From Halorubrum sp. PV6 (lineage in GTDB: Archaea > Halobacteriota > Halobacteria > Halobacteriales > Haloferacaceae), in the NCBI RefSeq assembly GCF_003990725.2, contig NZ_CP030064.1, positions 1,488,001 through 1,552,000 on the forward strand: a DNA stretch of 64,000 nt. Reading direction: 5' to 3'. Position numbers and translations under genes: made by a program. The notes beneath the pieces are model-generated. The model searched no databases. It worked only from the letters and a program-made list of their open reading frames with translations, and was not told where the DNA came from. Within the stretch, counting starts at the first letter, position 1. Every line of letters begins with the position of its first letter. Below are positions 38,755 through 47,299 of this stretch, piece by piece.

Positions 38755-39753
38755 CTACGGCGTCGGCGCGGCTTCCTGAAGCGCCGTCTCCGCGATGTTG
38801 CCGCCGTAATCGGCCGACCGGAGCACGGAGTCGACGACCAGGCCGAGCAGCTGCGCGCGGGCCGGATCGAGGTCGCGGAGCAGTTCGTCGATCGCTCGCA
38901 CGCGCTCGTCGATCGCTCGCACGCCGGTGCGCGCGTCGTTCGCGAGCCGGGTCGCCTCGTCGTTGTCGTCGGCGAACAGCGCGTCCATCGCGGTGTCGAT
39001 GACCTCCACGGCGTCACCGTGCAGTTCGCTCACCGCCTCCACGACGTCGTCGGGGAGCGGCTCGTCGATGTTGAGCGTCAGGTGAGCGATCTTGGTCGCG
39101 TGGTCGCCGATCCGCTCCAGCTGACGGGCGCTCGAGTGGTAGTCGAAACACTCCTCGCGGGGGAGCCCGAGCTCCTCGGCCGCTTTCGGCGTTCGGAGGG
39201 TCGAGCGAAAGATGCGCGAGACCACGAGCCAGAGTCGGTCGAGGTCGTCGTCGCGGCTGATAACGTCGTTTGCGATGTCGTGGTCGTGCTCGGACAGCGC
39301 GGTGATGGCGTCTTCGAGCATCGACAGCGAGATGAGCCGCATCCGCGTCACCGCGTTGTGGATCGACAGCTCAGAGGAGTCGAGTAAGTCCCGGATGACG
39401 ACGCGGTCGCGGGTCTCCTCTAACACCTCCAAGCCGACGAGGCTCTGGACCGACTCGCGGACCGTGGACCGCTGTTCGGTGGTTATCTCGGCGCCCTCCA
39501 GTTCGATCACGTCGAAGCCGCTGACGTACATCGTCGTCACCGCGCGGGTGAGCGCACGCTCCGTGAGATTCGAGACGTCGAGCGTCCCGCGGGTCCGTTC
39601 CGCCTCCGAGCGCGGCGTGAGGAAAAGCGAGTCACCGTCCGGGTGGAACTCGATTTCGGTCCCGGCCTCGACGCCGTTGTCGGTCGCCCACGTCTTCGGT
39701 ATCGAGACTGTGTACGTCGAGCCGCCGGTGACTTGCACTTTTCGCGTCTCCAT
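38755..39753 (-). CDS. PhoU-type regulator with AbrB/SpoVT N-terminus
   Basis: A 332-residue cytoplasmic regulator. The first about 45 residues (METRKVQVTGGSTYTVSIPK) are an AbrB-like swapped-hairpin DNA-binding domain. Two PhoU three-helix bundles follow (about 115-220 and 225-325), with the metal-cluster-like motif ARQLERIGDHATKIAHL. In haloarchaea such AbrB-PhoU proteins control phosphate uptake or signalling. No pst genes are adjacent. ATG 39753 is chosen so that the DNA-binding domain starts at the N-terminus; the frame upstream overlaps the promoter (GATATAAACTTGG at about 39776-39788). Confidence 0.88.
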   Translation of the reverse strand: METRKVQVTGGSTYTVSIPKTWATDNGVEAGTEIEFHPDGDSLFLTPRSEAERTRGTLDVSNLTERALTRAVTTMYVSGFDVIELEGAEITTEQRSTVRESVQSLVGLEVLEETRDRVVIRDLLDSSELSIHNAVTRMRLISLSMLEDAITALSEHDHDIANDVISRDDDLDRLWLVVSRIFRSTLRTPKAAEELGLPREECFDYHSSARQLERIGDHATKIAHLTLNIDEPLPDDVVEAVSELHGDAVEVIDTAMDALFADDNDEATRLANDARTGVRAIDERVRAIDELLRDLDPARAQLLGLVVDSVLRSADYGGNIAETALQEAAPTP

Positions 39754-40006
39754 ATCGCAGTATGACGGCCCGTCCGATATAAACTTGGCTGAAATATATA
39801 CACCTGACGAGCCGTCCCAAGACGAGGTTAGACCGTACTGAGGCCGCAATAGAAGAATAGTTGATGTCGAATGGGCTGTAATTTAATACCGGAGTAATGA
39901 GGGTATATATTTCTATATATCTGCACGAGACAGGACGCACGGCGGTCCCGCCGACGTTCGAGGGTGAACCTCGGGGTTGAGGCCGCCGGCGACCCACCTG
40001 TTCGGT
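39754..40006. promoter_or_regulatory. Divergent AT-rich promoter region
   Basis: 253 bases between the PhoU-type and MaoC genes. The AT-rich stretches CGATATAAACTTGGC (about 39774) and GAAATATATACACC (about 39791), and TATATATTTCTATATATCTG (about 39904-39923) are TATA-like elements for the two divergent genes. No gene seen. Confidence 0.5.
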
Positions 40007-40414
40007 ATGCCAGTCGCGACTGTCGGCGAGACGGCGTCCCACGAGGTAGCGGTCACGACGGAGACGATCGACGCGTTCGCGGGGCTCTCCGGCGACGAGA
40101 ACCCGATTCACCTCGACGAGTCGTACGCCGCGGAGACGATGTTCGGCGGTCGAGTCGCCCACGGGATGATCGCGGCCGCCGCCGTCTCGGCCGCCCTCGC
40201 GTCGCTGCCGGGGGACATCGTGTATCTCCAGCAGGACCTGTCGTTCGAGGACCCGGTTCGCCCCGGCGAGACGGTCCGAGCCGCGGTCGAGGTGACCGAA
40301 CACCTCGGCGGCGACCGGCTCCGAGCGCGGACGGAGGTGTTCGTCGACGCGCGCGACGAGCGCGTTCTCGACGGCGAGGCGACCGTGCTGTCGCTCCCGC
40401 ACGACGCGGCGTGA
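40007..40414 (+). CDS. MaoC-type enoyl-CoA hydratase
   Basis: A 135-residue single hot-dog-fold protein. The hydratase motif is visible: FAGLSGDENPIHLDESYAAE followed by FGGRVAHGMIAAAAVS, with the catalytic Asp and His. It would hydrate trans-2-enoyl-CoA to (R)-3-hydroxyacyl-CoA, used in polyhydroxyalkanoate or acyl-CoA metabolism. It is read rightward, away from the ketoacyl-synthase-like gene that lies just to its right; a metabolic link is possible but they are not one operon. Confidence 0.88.
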   Translation: MPVATVGETASHEVAVTTETIDAFAGLSGDENPIHLDESYAAETMFGGRVAHGMIAAAAVSAALASLPGDIVYLQQDLSFEDPVRPGETVRAAVEVTEHLGGDRLRARTEVFVDARDERVLDGEATVLSLPHDAA

Positions 40415-40461
40415 GGACGCCACCGGCCGCTCCTTAGCCCGCTAACACTGAGAGAGCGACC

Positions 40462-40677
40462 CTACGATCGCTCGCCGTTCGGGTCGAACCAGTAGTTGAA
40501 CGCGGACAGCGTCACGAACATCGTGACCGCGAACACCCAGTCCGGCGAGCCCAGGAGCGCGCTCACCGCGAGCGAACTGAGGCCGGCCGCGACCCCGACG
40601 AGGAGGGCGTAACTCCCGCGAGAGAACCCGCGGATCCAGCGGTCGAGACGCCTGTACGTCTCTTTTAAACGGACCAT
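40462..40677 (-). CDS. Small two-segment membrane protein
   Basis: A 71-residue protein, MVRLKETYRRLDRWIRGFSR then two membrane segments (about 22-42 and 46-62) and a charged end. The positive-inside N-terminus suggests it faces the cytoplasm. Function unknown. Its stop is 47 bases from the end of MaoC (converging), and a TATA-like TTTTTGCGC upstream is weak. Start at 40677 is preferred to 40701. Confidence 0.6.
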   Translation of the reverse strand: MVRLKETYRRLDRWIRGFSRGSYALLVGVAAGLSSLAVSALLGSPDWVFAVTMFVTLSAFNYWFDPNGERS

Positions 40678-40733
40678 ACACCCACGCGTCACCGCGCGCA
40701 AAAAGTCGTGTCGCCCTCGCTACCGACCGCGGG

Positions 40734-41753
40734 TTAGCCGTGCCACCGAAGCACGGTGGCCGCCCACGTGTACCCGGTGCCGGCGGCGAGGAAGCAGACG
40801 AGGTCGCCGGCGGCGAGGCGACCGTCGGCCAGCCCCTCCTCGACGGCGAGCGCCTGATCGACGCTCTGGACGTGTCCGTACTCGTCGAGGTAGTAGCCGT
40901 CGCGCTCGGGGTCGAGTCCGAGTTCGTCGAGGACGAGTTCGTGAAACGACCGTTTCATATGCGTGAGCGCGACGAAATCGAGGTCGTCGCGCTCGAATCC
41001 GGAGCGCTCCAGCGCCTGGTCCGCGACCGAACAGAACGCCGGCAGCGAGACGGGTCCCAGCCGCTCTTTCATCCCGTCCGGATCGGGAACGGTGAGCGTG
41101 TGGAGCCCCTCGCGAACCGTCTCGTCGCTCGCCGGTCGCTTCGAGCCGCCGGCGGGCATCACCACGTCGCCCGCGAAGGAGCCGTCGGTCTCGGCGGCGC
41201 TGGCGTGGACGGTCGCTCGGGCGCGGTCGCCCGGCTCCGACTCGACTACGTACGCGCTCGCGCCGCTCCCGAAGTTGAACATAAAGGACGCGTCCGCGTC
41301 TCCGTAGTCGACGAGGTCCTCTTCGCGGCTCGCGGAGACGAGCAGGGCGGTGTCTATCGGCTCGACGCTGAGCTGGGCGGCCGCCTGCCGGAGCGCGATC
41401 GGCGCGCCCGCACAGAGGGTGTAACTCTCCGTCGCGTACGCGTTCTCGGCGCCGATCGCCTCGGCGATCGCGGCCGCGGCTGACCAGACGACGTGGTCTT
41501 TGAACTCGGAGCCGTGGTACACGACGAGATCGACCGCCTCCGGATCCACGTCGGCGTCGGCGAGCGCCGTGCGCGCCGCGGCCGCGGCCATGTCGGTCGC
41601 GTGGTCCTCGTCGGGGGCGCAGACGCGCTTCTCGGCGACGCCCATCTTCTCGACGACGACTTCCTCCGGAATCCCGCTGATCTCGGCGATCTCCGCGCCG
41701 GTGATCCGGTCCGGCGGGACGTAAGTCCCGAGTCCGGTGAGTCCGACCGTCAT
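40734..41753 (-). CDS. Beta-ketoacyl-synthase-III-like (thiolase-fold) enzyme
   Basis: A 339-residue thiolase-fold protein like KAS III (FabH)/HMG-CoA synthase relatives, which condense an acyl thioester with a second carbon unit or move an acyl group. Cys114 (YTLCAGAPIAL) is the expected nucleophile and His265 (ALTHMKRS) fits the second catalytic residue. The third position, normally Asn in GNTSA, reads GHVQSVD here (His294). Haloarchaea lack a classical fatty acid synthase, so the product is unknown. Its ATG overlaps the stop of the ABC permease by four bases, the last gene of the importer operon. Confidence 0.85.
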   Translation of the reverse strand: MTVGLTGLGTYVPPDRITGAEIAEISGIPEEVVVEKMGVAEKRVCAPDEDHATDMAAAAARTALADADVDPEAVDLVVYHGSEFKDHVVWSAAAAIAEAIGAENAYATESYTLCAGAPIALRQAAAQLSVEPIDTALLVSASREEDLVDYGDADASFMFNFGSGASAYVVESEPGDRARATVHASAAETDGSFAGDVVMPAGGSKRPASDETVREGLHTLTVPDPDGMKERLGPVSLPAFCSVADQALERSGFERDDLDFVALTHMKRSFHELVLDELGLDPERDGYYLDEYGHVQSVDQALAVEEGLADGRLAAGDLVCFLAAGTGYTWAATVLRWHG

Positions 41754-43132
41754 CGGCGGTACCTCCGGAGCCGTTCGGGGAGCCGCTCGCCGACCGGCCC
41801 GTCGAGCCGGTCGCGAAGCGTCCCGAGGATGCCGTTCGGGACGAACAACACGAACAGCACGAAGATGATCCCGAGATACAGCGGGGCGCGCCCGTCGACC
41901 GCGGTGTTGACGAACAGCTCCACGCTCACCCCGAACAGGTCGGCTTCGAGGACGCTCGCCGGGAGCCCCTCGCGTATCAGCGTCGCCACGCCGCCGCTCT
42001 CCGTCGAGAGGACGTCCTCTAACCCCTGCGTGAACAGGGTGCCGTACACGGGCCCCGCGAGGGTGCCGAACCCGCCGATGATCGTCGTGATCAGCGCGTC
42101 GGCGGTGACGAGGAAGTAGAAGGTCCCGTCCGGCGCGACGGACCGCGAGTAGGCCGCGAAGATGCCGCCAGCGATGGCGCCGAAGAAGCCGCTGATGGCG
42201 AACGCGGCCAGTTTGAACCGATACGTCGGGTAGCCGACCGCGCGGGCGCGTTCCTCGTTTTCGCGGATCGCGACCATCACGCGGCCGAACGGCGAGTGGA
42301 GAATCCGCTGCATCGCGAAGTAGCAGGCGACGACCACGATCCCGAGCGCGTAGTACGAGATGACGGTCGTCGACAGGTCGACCCCCAGCCCGAGCAGGTT
42401 CTCGACGCTCTCGCCCGTGAGCCGCCCCACGTCGAGGCTCAGCGCGTCGACGTAGGGGACGCCGATCGCGAGCGCGTCGCCGCTCACCGTCGCCCCCTCG
42501 GTCGGGTTCGTCGAGACGTAGCCCCACGAGCGAATCAGCTCGTAGATCACCTGCGCGAACCCGAGCGTGATCATCGCGAAGTAGACGCCCGTGAGCCGGA
42601 ACGAGACCGACCCGATGACGAGCGCTAAGAGTCCGGCGAGCACCGCGCCCAAGAGCAGGGTGAACATGAACGGCGTCCCGCCGGGGATGCCCGGAACCTG
42701 TCCGTTCGCGGCGAGCACGACGAAGTAGCCGCCGGTCCCGAAGAAGGCCGCGTGACCGAAGGAGAGGTAGCCGGTGTAGCCGCTGATGAAGTCGAAACTC
42801 ATCGCGAACAGCCCCATGTACAACACGACGACCATGAACGTGACCGCGGGGAGGAACGCCTCCGCGAACGGTGCGGCCCCCGTCTCGAGCAGCGCCTCGT
42901 ACACGAGCGGGTACAGAACGAACCCGACGACGACGGCGGCGTGAACGGCGTGGTCACGCAGGTACCCACGAAGACCGGGGGTGCCGCGGTCAGACCGGTC
43001 CGTCTCGGTTTCGTCACGATCCGTCTCGGTCTCGCCACGATCCGTTTCGGTCTCGCCACGATCCGTTTCGGCGTCGGCTCGGTCCGCGTCGGCGTCGGGA
43101 GGCGCCTCGGCGGGAGCGTCCGCGTCGCTAAT
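41750..43132 (-). CDS. livM: Branched-chain-type ABC permease (LivM), probable ATT start
   Basis: Second permease of the importer. From GTG 42904 the frame gives 384 residues, but that cuts the first membrane segment (AAVVVGFVLYPLVYEALLE). The frame stays open upstream for 76 more codons with no ATG, GTG or TTG. It reaches ATT at 43132, eight bases after a strong GGAGGT, and overlaps the livH stop (ATTAG). This gives 460 residues with an acidic N-terminal tail (ETETDRG repeats), then about ten membrane segments with the LivM signature SGYTGYLSFGHAAFFGTG. ATP-coupling EAA-like loop: REENEERARAVGYPTYRFK region. Confidence 0.85.
   Translation of the reverse strand: MSDADAPAEAPPDADADRADAETDRGETETDRGETETDRDETETDRSDRGTPGLRGYLRDHAVHAAVVVGFVLYPLVYEALLETGAAPFAEAFLPAVTFMVVVLYMGLFAMSFDFISGYTGYLSFGHAAFFGTGGYFVVLAANGQVPGIPGGTPFMFTLLLGAVLAGLLALVIGSVSFRLTGVYFAMITLGFAQVIYELIRSWGYVSTNPTEGATVSGDALAIGVPYVDALSLDVGRLTGESVENLLGLGVDLSTTVISYYALGIVVVACYFAMQRILHSPFGRVMVAIRENEERARAVGYPTYRFKLAAFAISGFFGAIAGGIFAAYSRSVAPDGTFYFLVTADALITTIIGGFGTLAGPVYGTLFTQGLEDVLSTESGGVATLIREGLPASVLEADLFGVSVELFVNTAVDGRAPLYLGIIFVLFVLFVPNGILGTLRDRLDGPVGERLPERLRRYRR
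42997..43073. repeat. 21-base in-frame tandem repeat in livM
   Basis: About three and a half copies of GATCCGTCTCGGTCTCGCCAC (plus strand), units from about 42997, 43018, 43039 and 43060. On the coding strand this makes the heptapeptide ETETDRG/ETETDRD, a charged tail before the first membrane segment. Confidence 0.85.
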
Positions 43133-44180
43133 GGCCCCCCACCTCCTCGATGCCGTACAGCCCCTGCGGGCGGATGATGAGCATCACCACGAGCAGGAGG
43201 AAGATTGTCACCTCGGAGAGGCCGGGGAAGGTGACGATCCCGGTGGTGAACAGCCACGTCGTCACCGAGTCGGTGACCCCGACGATGCCCGCCGCGACGA
43301 GCGTCCCGGTGAAACTCCCGAGGCCGCCGATGATGACGACGACGAACGCGTACAGCAGCACGTCGATGCTCAACAGAACGCTCGGCCCCCAGATCGGGTC
43401 CCACATCAGCAGCACCCCGCCGACCGCGGCGAGGCCGGTGCCGACGCCGAACACGACGGTGAAGGCCCGCCGCACGTCCACGCCGAGCGCCTGCACCATC
43501 TCCGTGTCCTCGCTTCCCGCACGGATGTAGAGGCCGTACAGCGTCTTCGTCAGGAACGCCCAGACCGCGACCGCGACGACGGCGCCGATCGCGACCTCGA
43601 AGAGGTACAGCCGCCTGACGCCGATTCCGAGCAGTTCGGTCCGCCCGAGCAGCACGTCGGGCGCGGTGCCCATCGGCGCCTGCCACTGCGGGTCCGGCTG
43701 GATCCCGCGGAGCGTCAGGACGATCCGGGCGATCTCCTCGATGATGAGCGAGACGCCGAACGTCAACAGGATCTGGTAGGTGGGCGTGCGGTCGTAGATG
43801 GGCCGGATGAGCGCCACTTCCATGGCGCTGCCGGCCGCGGTGGTGACCGCGAACACGACCGCCAACGCGACGAAGAAGACGAGGATCGTCGCGAGCGTCC
43901 CGGTGTTCGCACCGACGACGAGAACGAGCACCAACCCGCCGAGGTACGCGCCGACCATCGCGACCGCGCCGTGCGCGAAGTTGAGCACGCCCATCAGGCC
44001 GAAGACAAGGGTCAGCCCGACGGCGATGGTGAAGTACACCGCCCCCTTCCCGACGCCCTCCGCGAGCACGCGCGCGGCGGTCTGGGCGCTGTCGACGGCG
44101 CCGCTCGTCGACAGCAGGACGCTCTGGTCGAGAAGCGGCGCGACTTGCGGAAGGACGGCGGCGAACGCGTCGAGGCTCAT
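43128..44180 (-). CDS. livH: Branched-chain-type ABC permease (LivH)
   Basis: First permease of the importer, 350 residues, about eight membrane segments. The family motif GLMGVLNFAHGAVAMVGAYLG lies at about 60-82, and the C-terminal IIGGLGSFTGTLVAAGIVG is the LivH EAA-like region. ATG 44180 overlaps the livF stop (ATGA). A 40-residue soluble-looking N-terminus precedes the first segment. The stop TAG at 43128-43130 overlaps the probable ATT start of livM. All members of this block are translated as a coupled chain. Confidence 0.92.
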   Translation of the reverse strand: MSLDAFAAVLPQVAPLLDQSVLLSTSGAVDSAQTAARVLAEGVGKGAVYFTIAVGLTLVFGLMGVLNFAHGAVAMVGAYLGGLVLVLVVGANTGTLATILVFFVALAVVFAVTTAAGSAMEVALIRPIYDRTPTYQILLTFGVSLIIEEIARIVLTLRGIQPDPQWQAPMGTAPDVLLGRTELLGIGVRRLYLFEVAIGAVVAVAVWAFLTKTLYGLYIRAGSEDTEMVQALGVDVRRAFTVVFGVGTGLAAVGGVLLMWDPIWGPSVLLSIDVLLYAFVVVIIGGLGSFTGTLVAAGIVGVTDSVTTWLFTTGIVTFPGLSEVTIFLLLVVMLIIRPQGLYGIEEVGGH

Positions 44181-44875
44181 GCGGTGAGATACCTCCGGAT
44201 GCGTTCGTCGTCGCTCGTGACGCCGGCGGTCTCGCCCTCCTCGACGACGACCCCGTGGTCGATGAGGTAAAAGCGGTCGGCGAGATCCATCGCCAGCCGG
44301 AAGTTCTGTTCGACCAGGACCATCGTCGTGTCCGCGGAGGCCGCCCGAAGGGCCTCCACCACGTCCTCGACGATCTGCGGGGCGAGCCCCTCGCTCGGCT
44401 CGTCGACGAGCAGCAGGTCGTTGTCGCCGAGCATCCCGCGAGCGATGGCGAGCATCTGCTGTTGGCCGCCGCTCAGGTCGCCGGCGTCCTTGTCGCTGAA
44501 CCGATCGAGCGCCGGGAACAGCTCGTACGCCTCCGCGATCCGCCCGGCGGCGTCCGCGACCGAGTGCGCGGCGACACGGAGGTTCTCCTCGACTGTGAGG
44601 TGTGAGAACACGCGACGCTCTTCGGGCACCCACCCCATCCCCCGGGCGGCGATCTCGTGGGGTTCCATCCCCGTCACGTCCGTTCCGTCGAACCGAACCG
44701 CTCCCTCGCGGGGCGGCGTCAGCCCGAGCGCGGTGCGGAGCGTGGTCGTCTTGCCGACCCCGTTTCGGCCGACGAGCGCGACGATCTCACCCTTCTCGAC
44801 GGACAGGGACAACCCCTGGAGGATGTGGCTCTCGCCGTAGTAGGTGTGGATCCCGTCGAGTTCGAGCAGGCTCAC
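44177..44875 (-). CDS. livF: Branched-chain-type ABC ATPase (LivF)
   Basis: Cytoplasmic ATPase of the importer, 232 residues. Walker A GRNGVGKTTTLRTALGL, signature LSGGQQQMLAIARGML, Walker B LLLVDEPSEGLAPQIV and the switch His region LVEQNF are all present. Typical LivF length. It overlaps livG at its start (44872-44875) and livH at its stop, both by four bases. Confidence 0.95.
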   Translation of the reverse strand: MSLLELDGIHTYYGESHILQGLSLSVEKGEIVALVGRNGVGKTTTLRTALGLTPPREGAVRFDGTDVTGMEPHEIAARGMGWVPEERRVFSHLTVEENLRVAAHSVADAAGRIAEAYELFPALDRFSDKDAGDLSGGQQQMLAIARGMLGDNDLLLVDEPSEGLAPQIVEDVVEALRAASADTTMVLVEQNFRLAMDLADRFYLIDHGVVVEEGETAGVTSDDERIRRYLTA

Positions 44876-45768
44876 GGTCCGTCACCCCCCGCGCTTACGC
44901 GGCGACCGCCGTCGGCCGCGGCGTCACCGTCCGCTCCGGCATCGCCGGCGGCGCCCGCCGACTCCTCGCGACCGTACCCGCCGAGGTACGCCTCCTGTAC
45001 CGCCTCGTCGCCCTGTACGTCCTCCGGCGGCCCGTCGGCGATGAGTTCGCCGCGGTGGAGGACCGCGATCCGATCGGAGATGTCCATCACCACCTCCATG
45101 TTGTGCTCGATGAGCATCACCGAGTGGTCCGCGGCTACGTCTTCGATCAGCGCGACGACCTCGTCGACGCCCTCGCTCGACACGCCGGCCGTCGGCTCGT
45201 CGAGCAGGAGCAGGTCGGGGTCGCCGGCGAGCGCGACGCCGATTTCGAGGCTCCGCTTCTCGCCGTGGCTCAGGTTCTGCGTGACCGTCTCGGCCTCGGC
45301 CGCCAGCCCGATCCGTTCGAGTATCTCGGTCGCCTCGGCGTAGTGGTCCTCGAAGTCTCTCACGTTGCGCCACAGCTTCCAGGAGTCGTTCCCGCGCCCC
45401 GCCTGCGCGGCGACGCGGACGTTCTCCAAGACGGACAGCGTCGGGAACAGATTCGTGATCTGGTACGAGCGGTGGATCCCCGCGAGCGCCGTCTCGTTCG
45501 GCGAGGCGTCGGTGATGTCGAGCGCCGCGTCGCCGCCAGCCGTCCTGGCGCGCGCCTGCCCGGTGTCGTCGCCGGCTGACGGCGTGAACCGAATGCGGCC
45601 GTCGGAGGGCTCTAACACGCCCGTGAGCAGGTTGAAGAACGTCGTCTTCCCCGCGCCGTTCGGCCCGATGATCGAGCAGAGTTCGCCGGCCTCTAACGCG
45701 AAGTCGACGCCGTCGACGGCGGTGATGCCGCCGAAGCGCTTCGTGAGCCCCTCGGTCTCTAGCAGCAT
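44872..45768 (-). CDS. livG: Branched-chain-type ABC ATPase (LivG)
   Basis: Second ATPase, 298 residues. Walker A GPNGAGKTTFFNLLTG, LivG-type insert with RSYQITNLFPTLSVLENV, signature NLSHGEKRSLEIGVAL (SHGEK in place of SGGQ, as usual in LivG) and Walker B LLLLDEPTAGVSSE. An acidic A/D/G-rich tail of about 35 residues follows. An unusual 35-residue insertion lies at about 55-90 between Walker A and the Q-loop. ATG 45768 shares one base with the stop of the binding-protein gene (TAATG). Confidence 0.94.
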   Translation of the reverse strand: MLLETEGLTKRFGGITAVDGVDFALEAGELCSIIGPNGAGKTTFFNLLTGVLEPSDGRIRFTPSAGDDTGQARARTAGGDAALDITDASPNETALAGIHRSYQITNLFPTLSVLENVRVAAQAGRGNDSWKLWRNVRDFEDHYAEATEILERIGLAAEAETVTQNLSHGEKRSLEIGVALAGDPDLLLLDEPTAGVSSEGVDEVVALIEDVAADHSVMLIEHNMEVVMDISDRIAVLHRGELIADGPPEDVQGDEAVQEAYLGGYGREESAGAAGDAGADGDAAADGGRRVSAGGDGP

Positions 45769-47204
45769 TACAGCGAGCAGCTCGCGTCCCCTTCGGGGAC
45801 CATCACGTCTTCCGCGTCGAGCCGTTCGAGGGGCTCTCCGGGCATGATCGGCGCGCCCCAGGTGTCGGCGTACTCGTCGCTGGTCGGGACCGGCCACGCG
45901 ACGGTCATCTGTGAGGCCGCCTGGTTGTTGTGCGATTGGAACGTGTACCCGTCCGCGCCCTTCGGCGTGTCGGCGACGGTCATCCCGCGCAGCGCGTCGG
46001 CGACGTCGGCCCCGTCCGTGGAGCCGGACTCCGAGATGGCCTGCGAGAGCGCCGAGGCGGCGGTGAAGGTCCCGGCGCTGAACAGGTCGGGGACGATGCC
46101 GTACGCGTCGATGTGCATCTGCCGGAACTCGTCGTTGATCGGGTTCTCGTACTGGTTCCAGTGGTAACGACTGGTGAAGGGGCCGAGCCCGGCGTCTTTG
46201 ATGTCCTGTTCCGTGAACCCCTCGCCGAGCGCCGACTCGATGGTGCCGCCGATGAGCTGCGTCGTCAGCAGGGCCGCGAACCCGCCGAACACCTGCACGT
46301 CGTAGGAGATGGCCGAGGTGAGGAACTGCGGCAGCGTCGACGCCGTGAAGCCGCCGACGACGCCCGTCGCCCCGTCCGACATCGCCTGCTCGAAGAGCCC
46401 GTCGAACTCGGAGTAGCCGACCTCGACGAACCGCGGTTCCAGCACGTCGACTCCCTGCCCCTCCAACACCGCGGTGTAGTTGCTCGCGACGCTCTGTCCG
46501 AACGCGTTGTCGGAGGCGAACACGGCGACCGTGTCGATGTCGAAGTTCTCGGCGACGTACGTCCCGCCCGCCCGCGCGTCCATCGCGGTGTGTTCGCTCG
46601 CGCGGAACGCGAGCGGGTGACAGAACTCCTCGTTCACCGTGATGCCGGCGTCGGCCGCGGGGCCGATCAGGTAGGGCACGTCCGTCTCGTCGACGACGGT
46701 GTCGATGAGTCGGCGCGCGCTGTCCGAGGACGTACCCCCGAACAGGATGTCGATGTCCTCCTCTAAGACGAGGTCGGTCGCGACGCTCTGGGCCGTGTCG
46801 GGGCTGAACCCGGTGTCCTCGACGATGATCTCGTAGGTCGGGCCGCCGTCGGGGTCGACCGTGTACGTCCCCGGCGTCGCGTCCTCGATCGGATCGAGGT
46901 CGTGTTTGTACGCCAGCCCGGAGTAGAACCCCTGCAGGCTGATCTGGCCGTAGTACTTCAGGTCGCCGGAGGTCGGCTGCAGCGCCCCGATTCGGATCGT
47001 CTCACCGGCGAGGTCGCCGCCACCGTCGCTTCCGTCGGTGCCGTCGCTTCCGCCGCCGCTCCCGCCGCTCCCGCCGCTCCCGCCGCTCCCGTCGCCGCCG
47101 TCCCCACCGTTGCCCGAGCAGCCGGCGAGTCCGGCCAGGCCGGCCCCTCCGACCGCGGCGCCAGTTCCTCGCAGATACGATCGTCGTGTGGTTGCGTCTC
47201 GCAT
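45768..47204 (-). CDS. Branched-chain-type ABC substrate-binding lipoprotein (LivK-like)
   Basis: Periplasmic-type binding protein anchored outside the membrane, 478 residues. The signal has a twin arginine (RRSYLRGTGAAVGGAGLAG) and a lipobox LAGC, then a G/S/D-rich linker. The Peripla_BP_6 domain starts at IRIGALQPTSGDLKYYGQIS. Typical of type I folds: ILFGGTSSDSARRLID and FASDNAFGQSVASNY. Members bind amino acids, but also amides, aromatic acids and other organic acids; the neighbours here favour a carboxylic acid. ATG 47204 puts the twin arginine near the N-terminus. The gene leads the livKGFHM-KAS operon. Confidence 0.93.
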   Translation of the reverse strand: MRDATTRRSYLRGTGAAVGGAGLAGLAGCSGNGGDGGDGSGGSGGSGGSGGGSDGTDGSDGGGDLAGETIRIGALQPTSGDLKYYGQISLQGFYSGLAYKHDLDPIEDATPGTYTVDPDGGPTYEIIVEDTGFSPDTAQSVATDLVLEEDIDILFGGTSSDSARRLIDTVVDETDVPYLIGPAADAGITVNEEFCHPLAFRASEHTAMDARAGGTYVAENFDIDTVAVFASDNAFGQSVASNYTAVLEGQGVDVLEPRFVEVGYSEFDGLFEQAMSDGATGVVGGFTASTLPQFLTSAISYDVQVFGGFAALLTTQLIGGTIESALGEGFTEQDIKDAGLGPFTSRYHWNQYENPINDEFRQMHIDAYGIVPDLFSAGTFTAASALSQAISESGSTDGADVADALRGMTVADTPKGADGYTFQSHNNQAASQMTVAWPVPTSDEYADTWGAPIMPGEPLERLDAEDVMVPEGDASCSL

Positions 47205-47299
47205 ACCTACGAACGACACGACCCACCGACAAAAGGGGGCGAGTTAAGATGTTAACAACCACCGAGGATTCGGCGCCGGTCGGGTCGCGTGCGTCCGGC

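Noticed and set aside
40734-42527. One long 597-residue frame joining part of livM's region with the KAS-like enzyme
   Set aside because: The first 258 residues are an out-of-frame Arg-rich reading of livM; the conserved KAS domain begins precisely at ATG 41753.
42981-44270. A 429-residue plus-strand frame across livM and livH, rich in D, R, E and H
   Set aside because: It is the antisense shadow of two well-supported permease genes; high GC keeps stop codons rare on both strands, and its composition is not that of a folded protein.
46902-47255. A plus-strand gene of Pro/Ala-rich repeats near the LivK-like start
   Set aside because: It is the antisense of the Gly/Ser linker and signal peptide of the binding protein.
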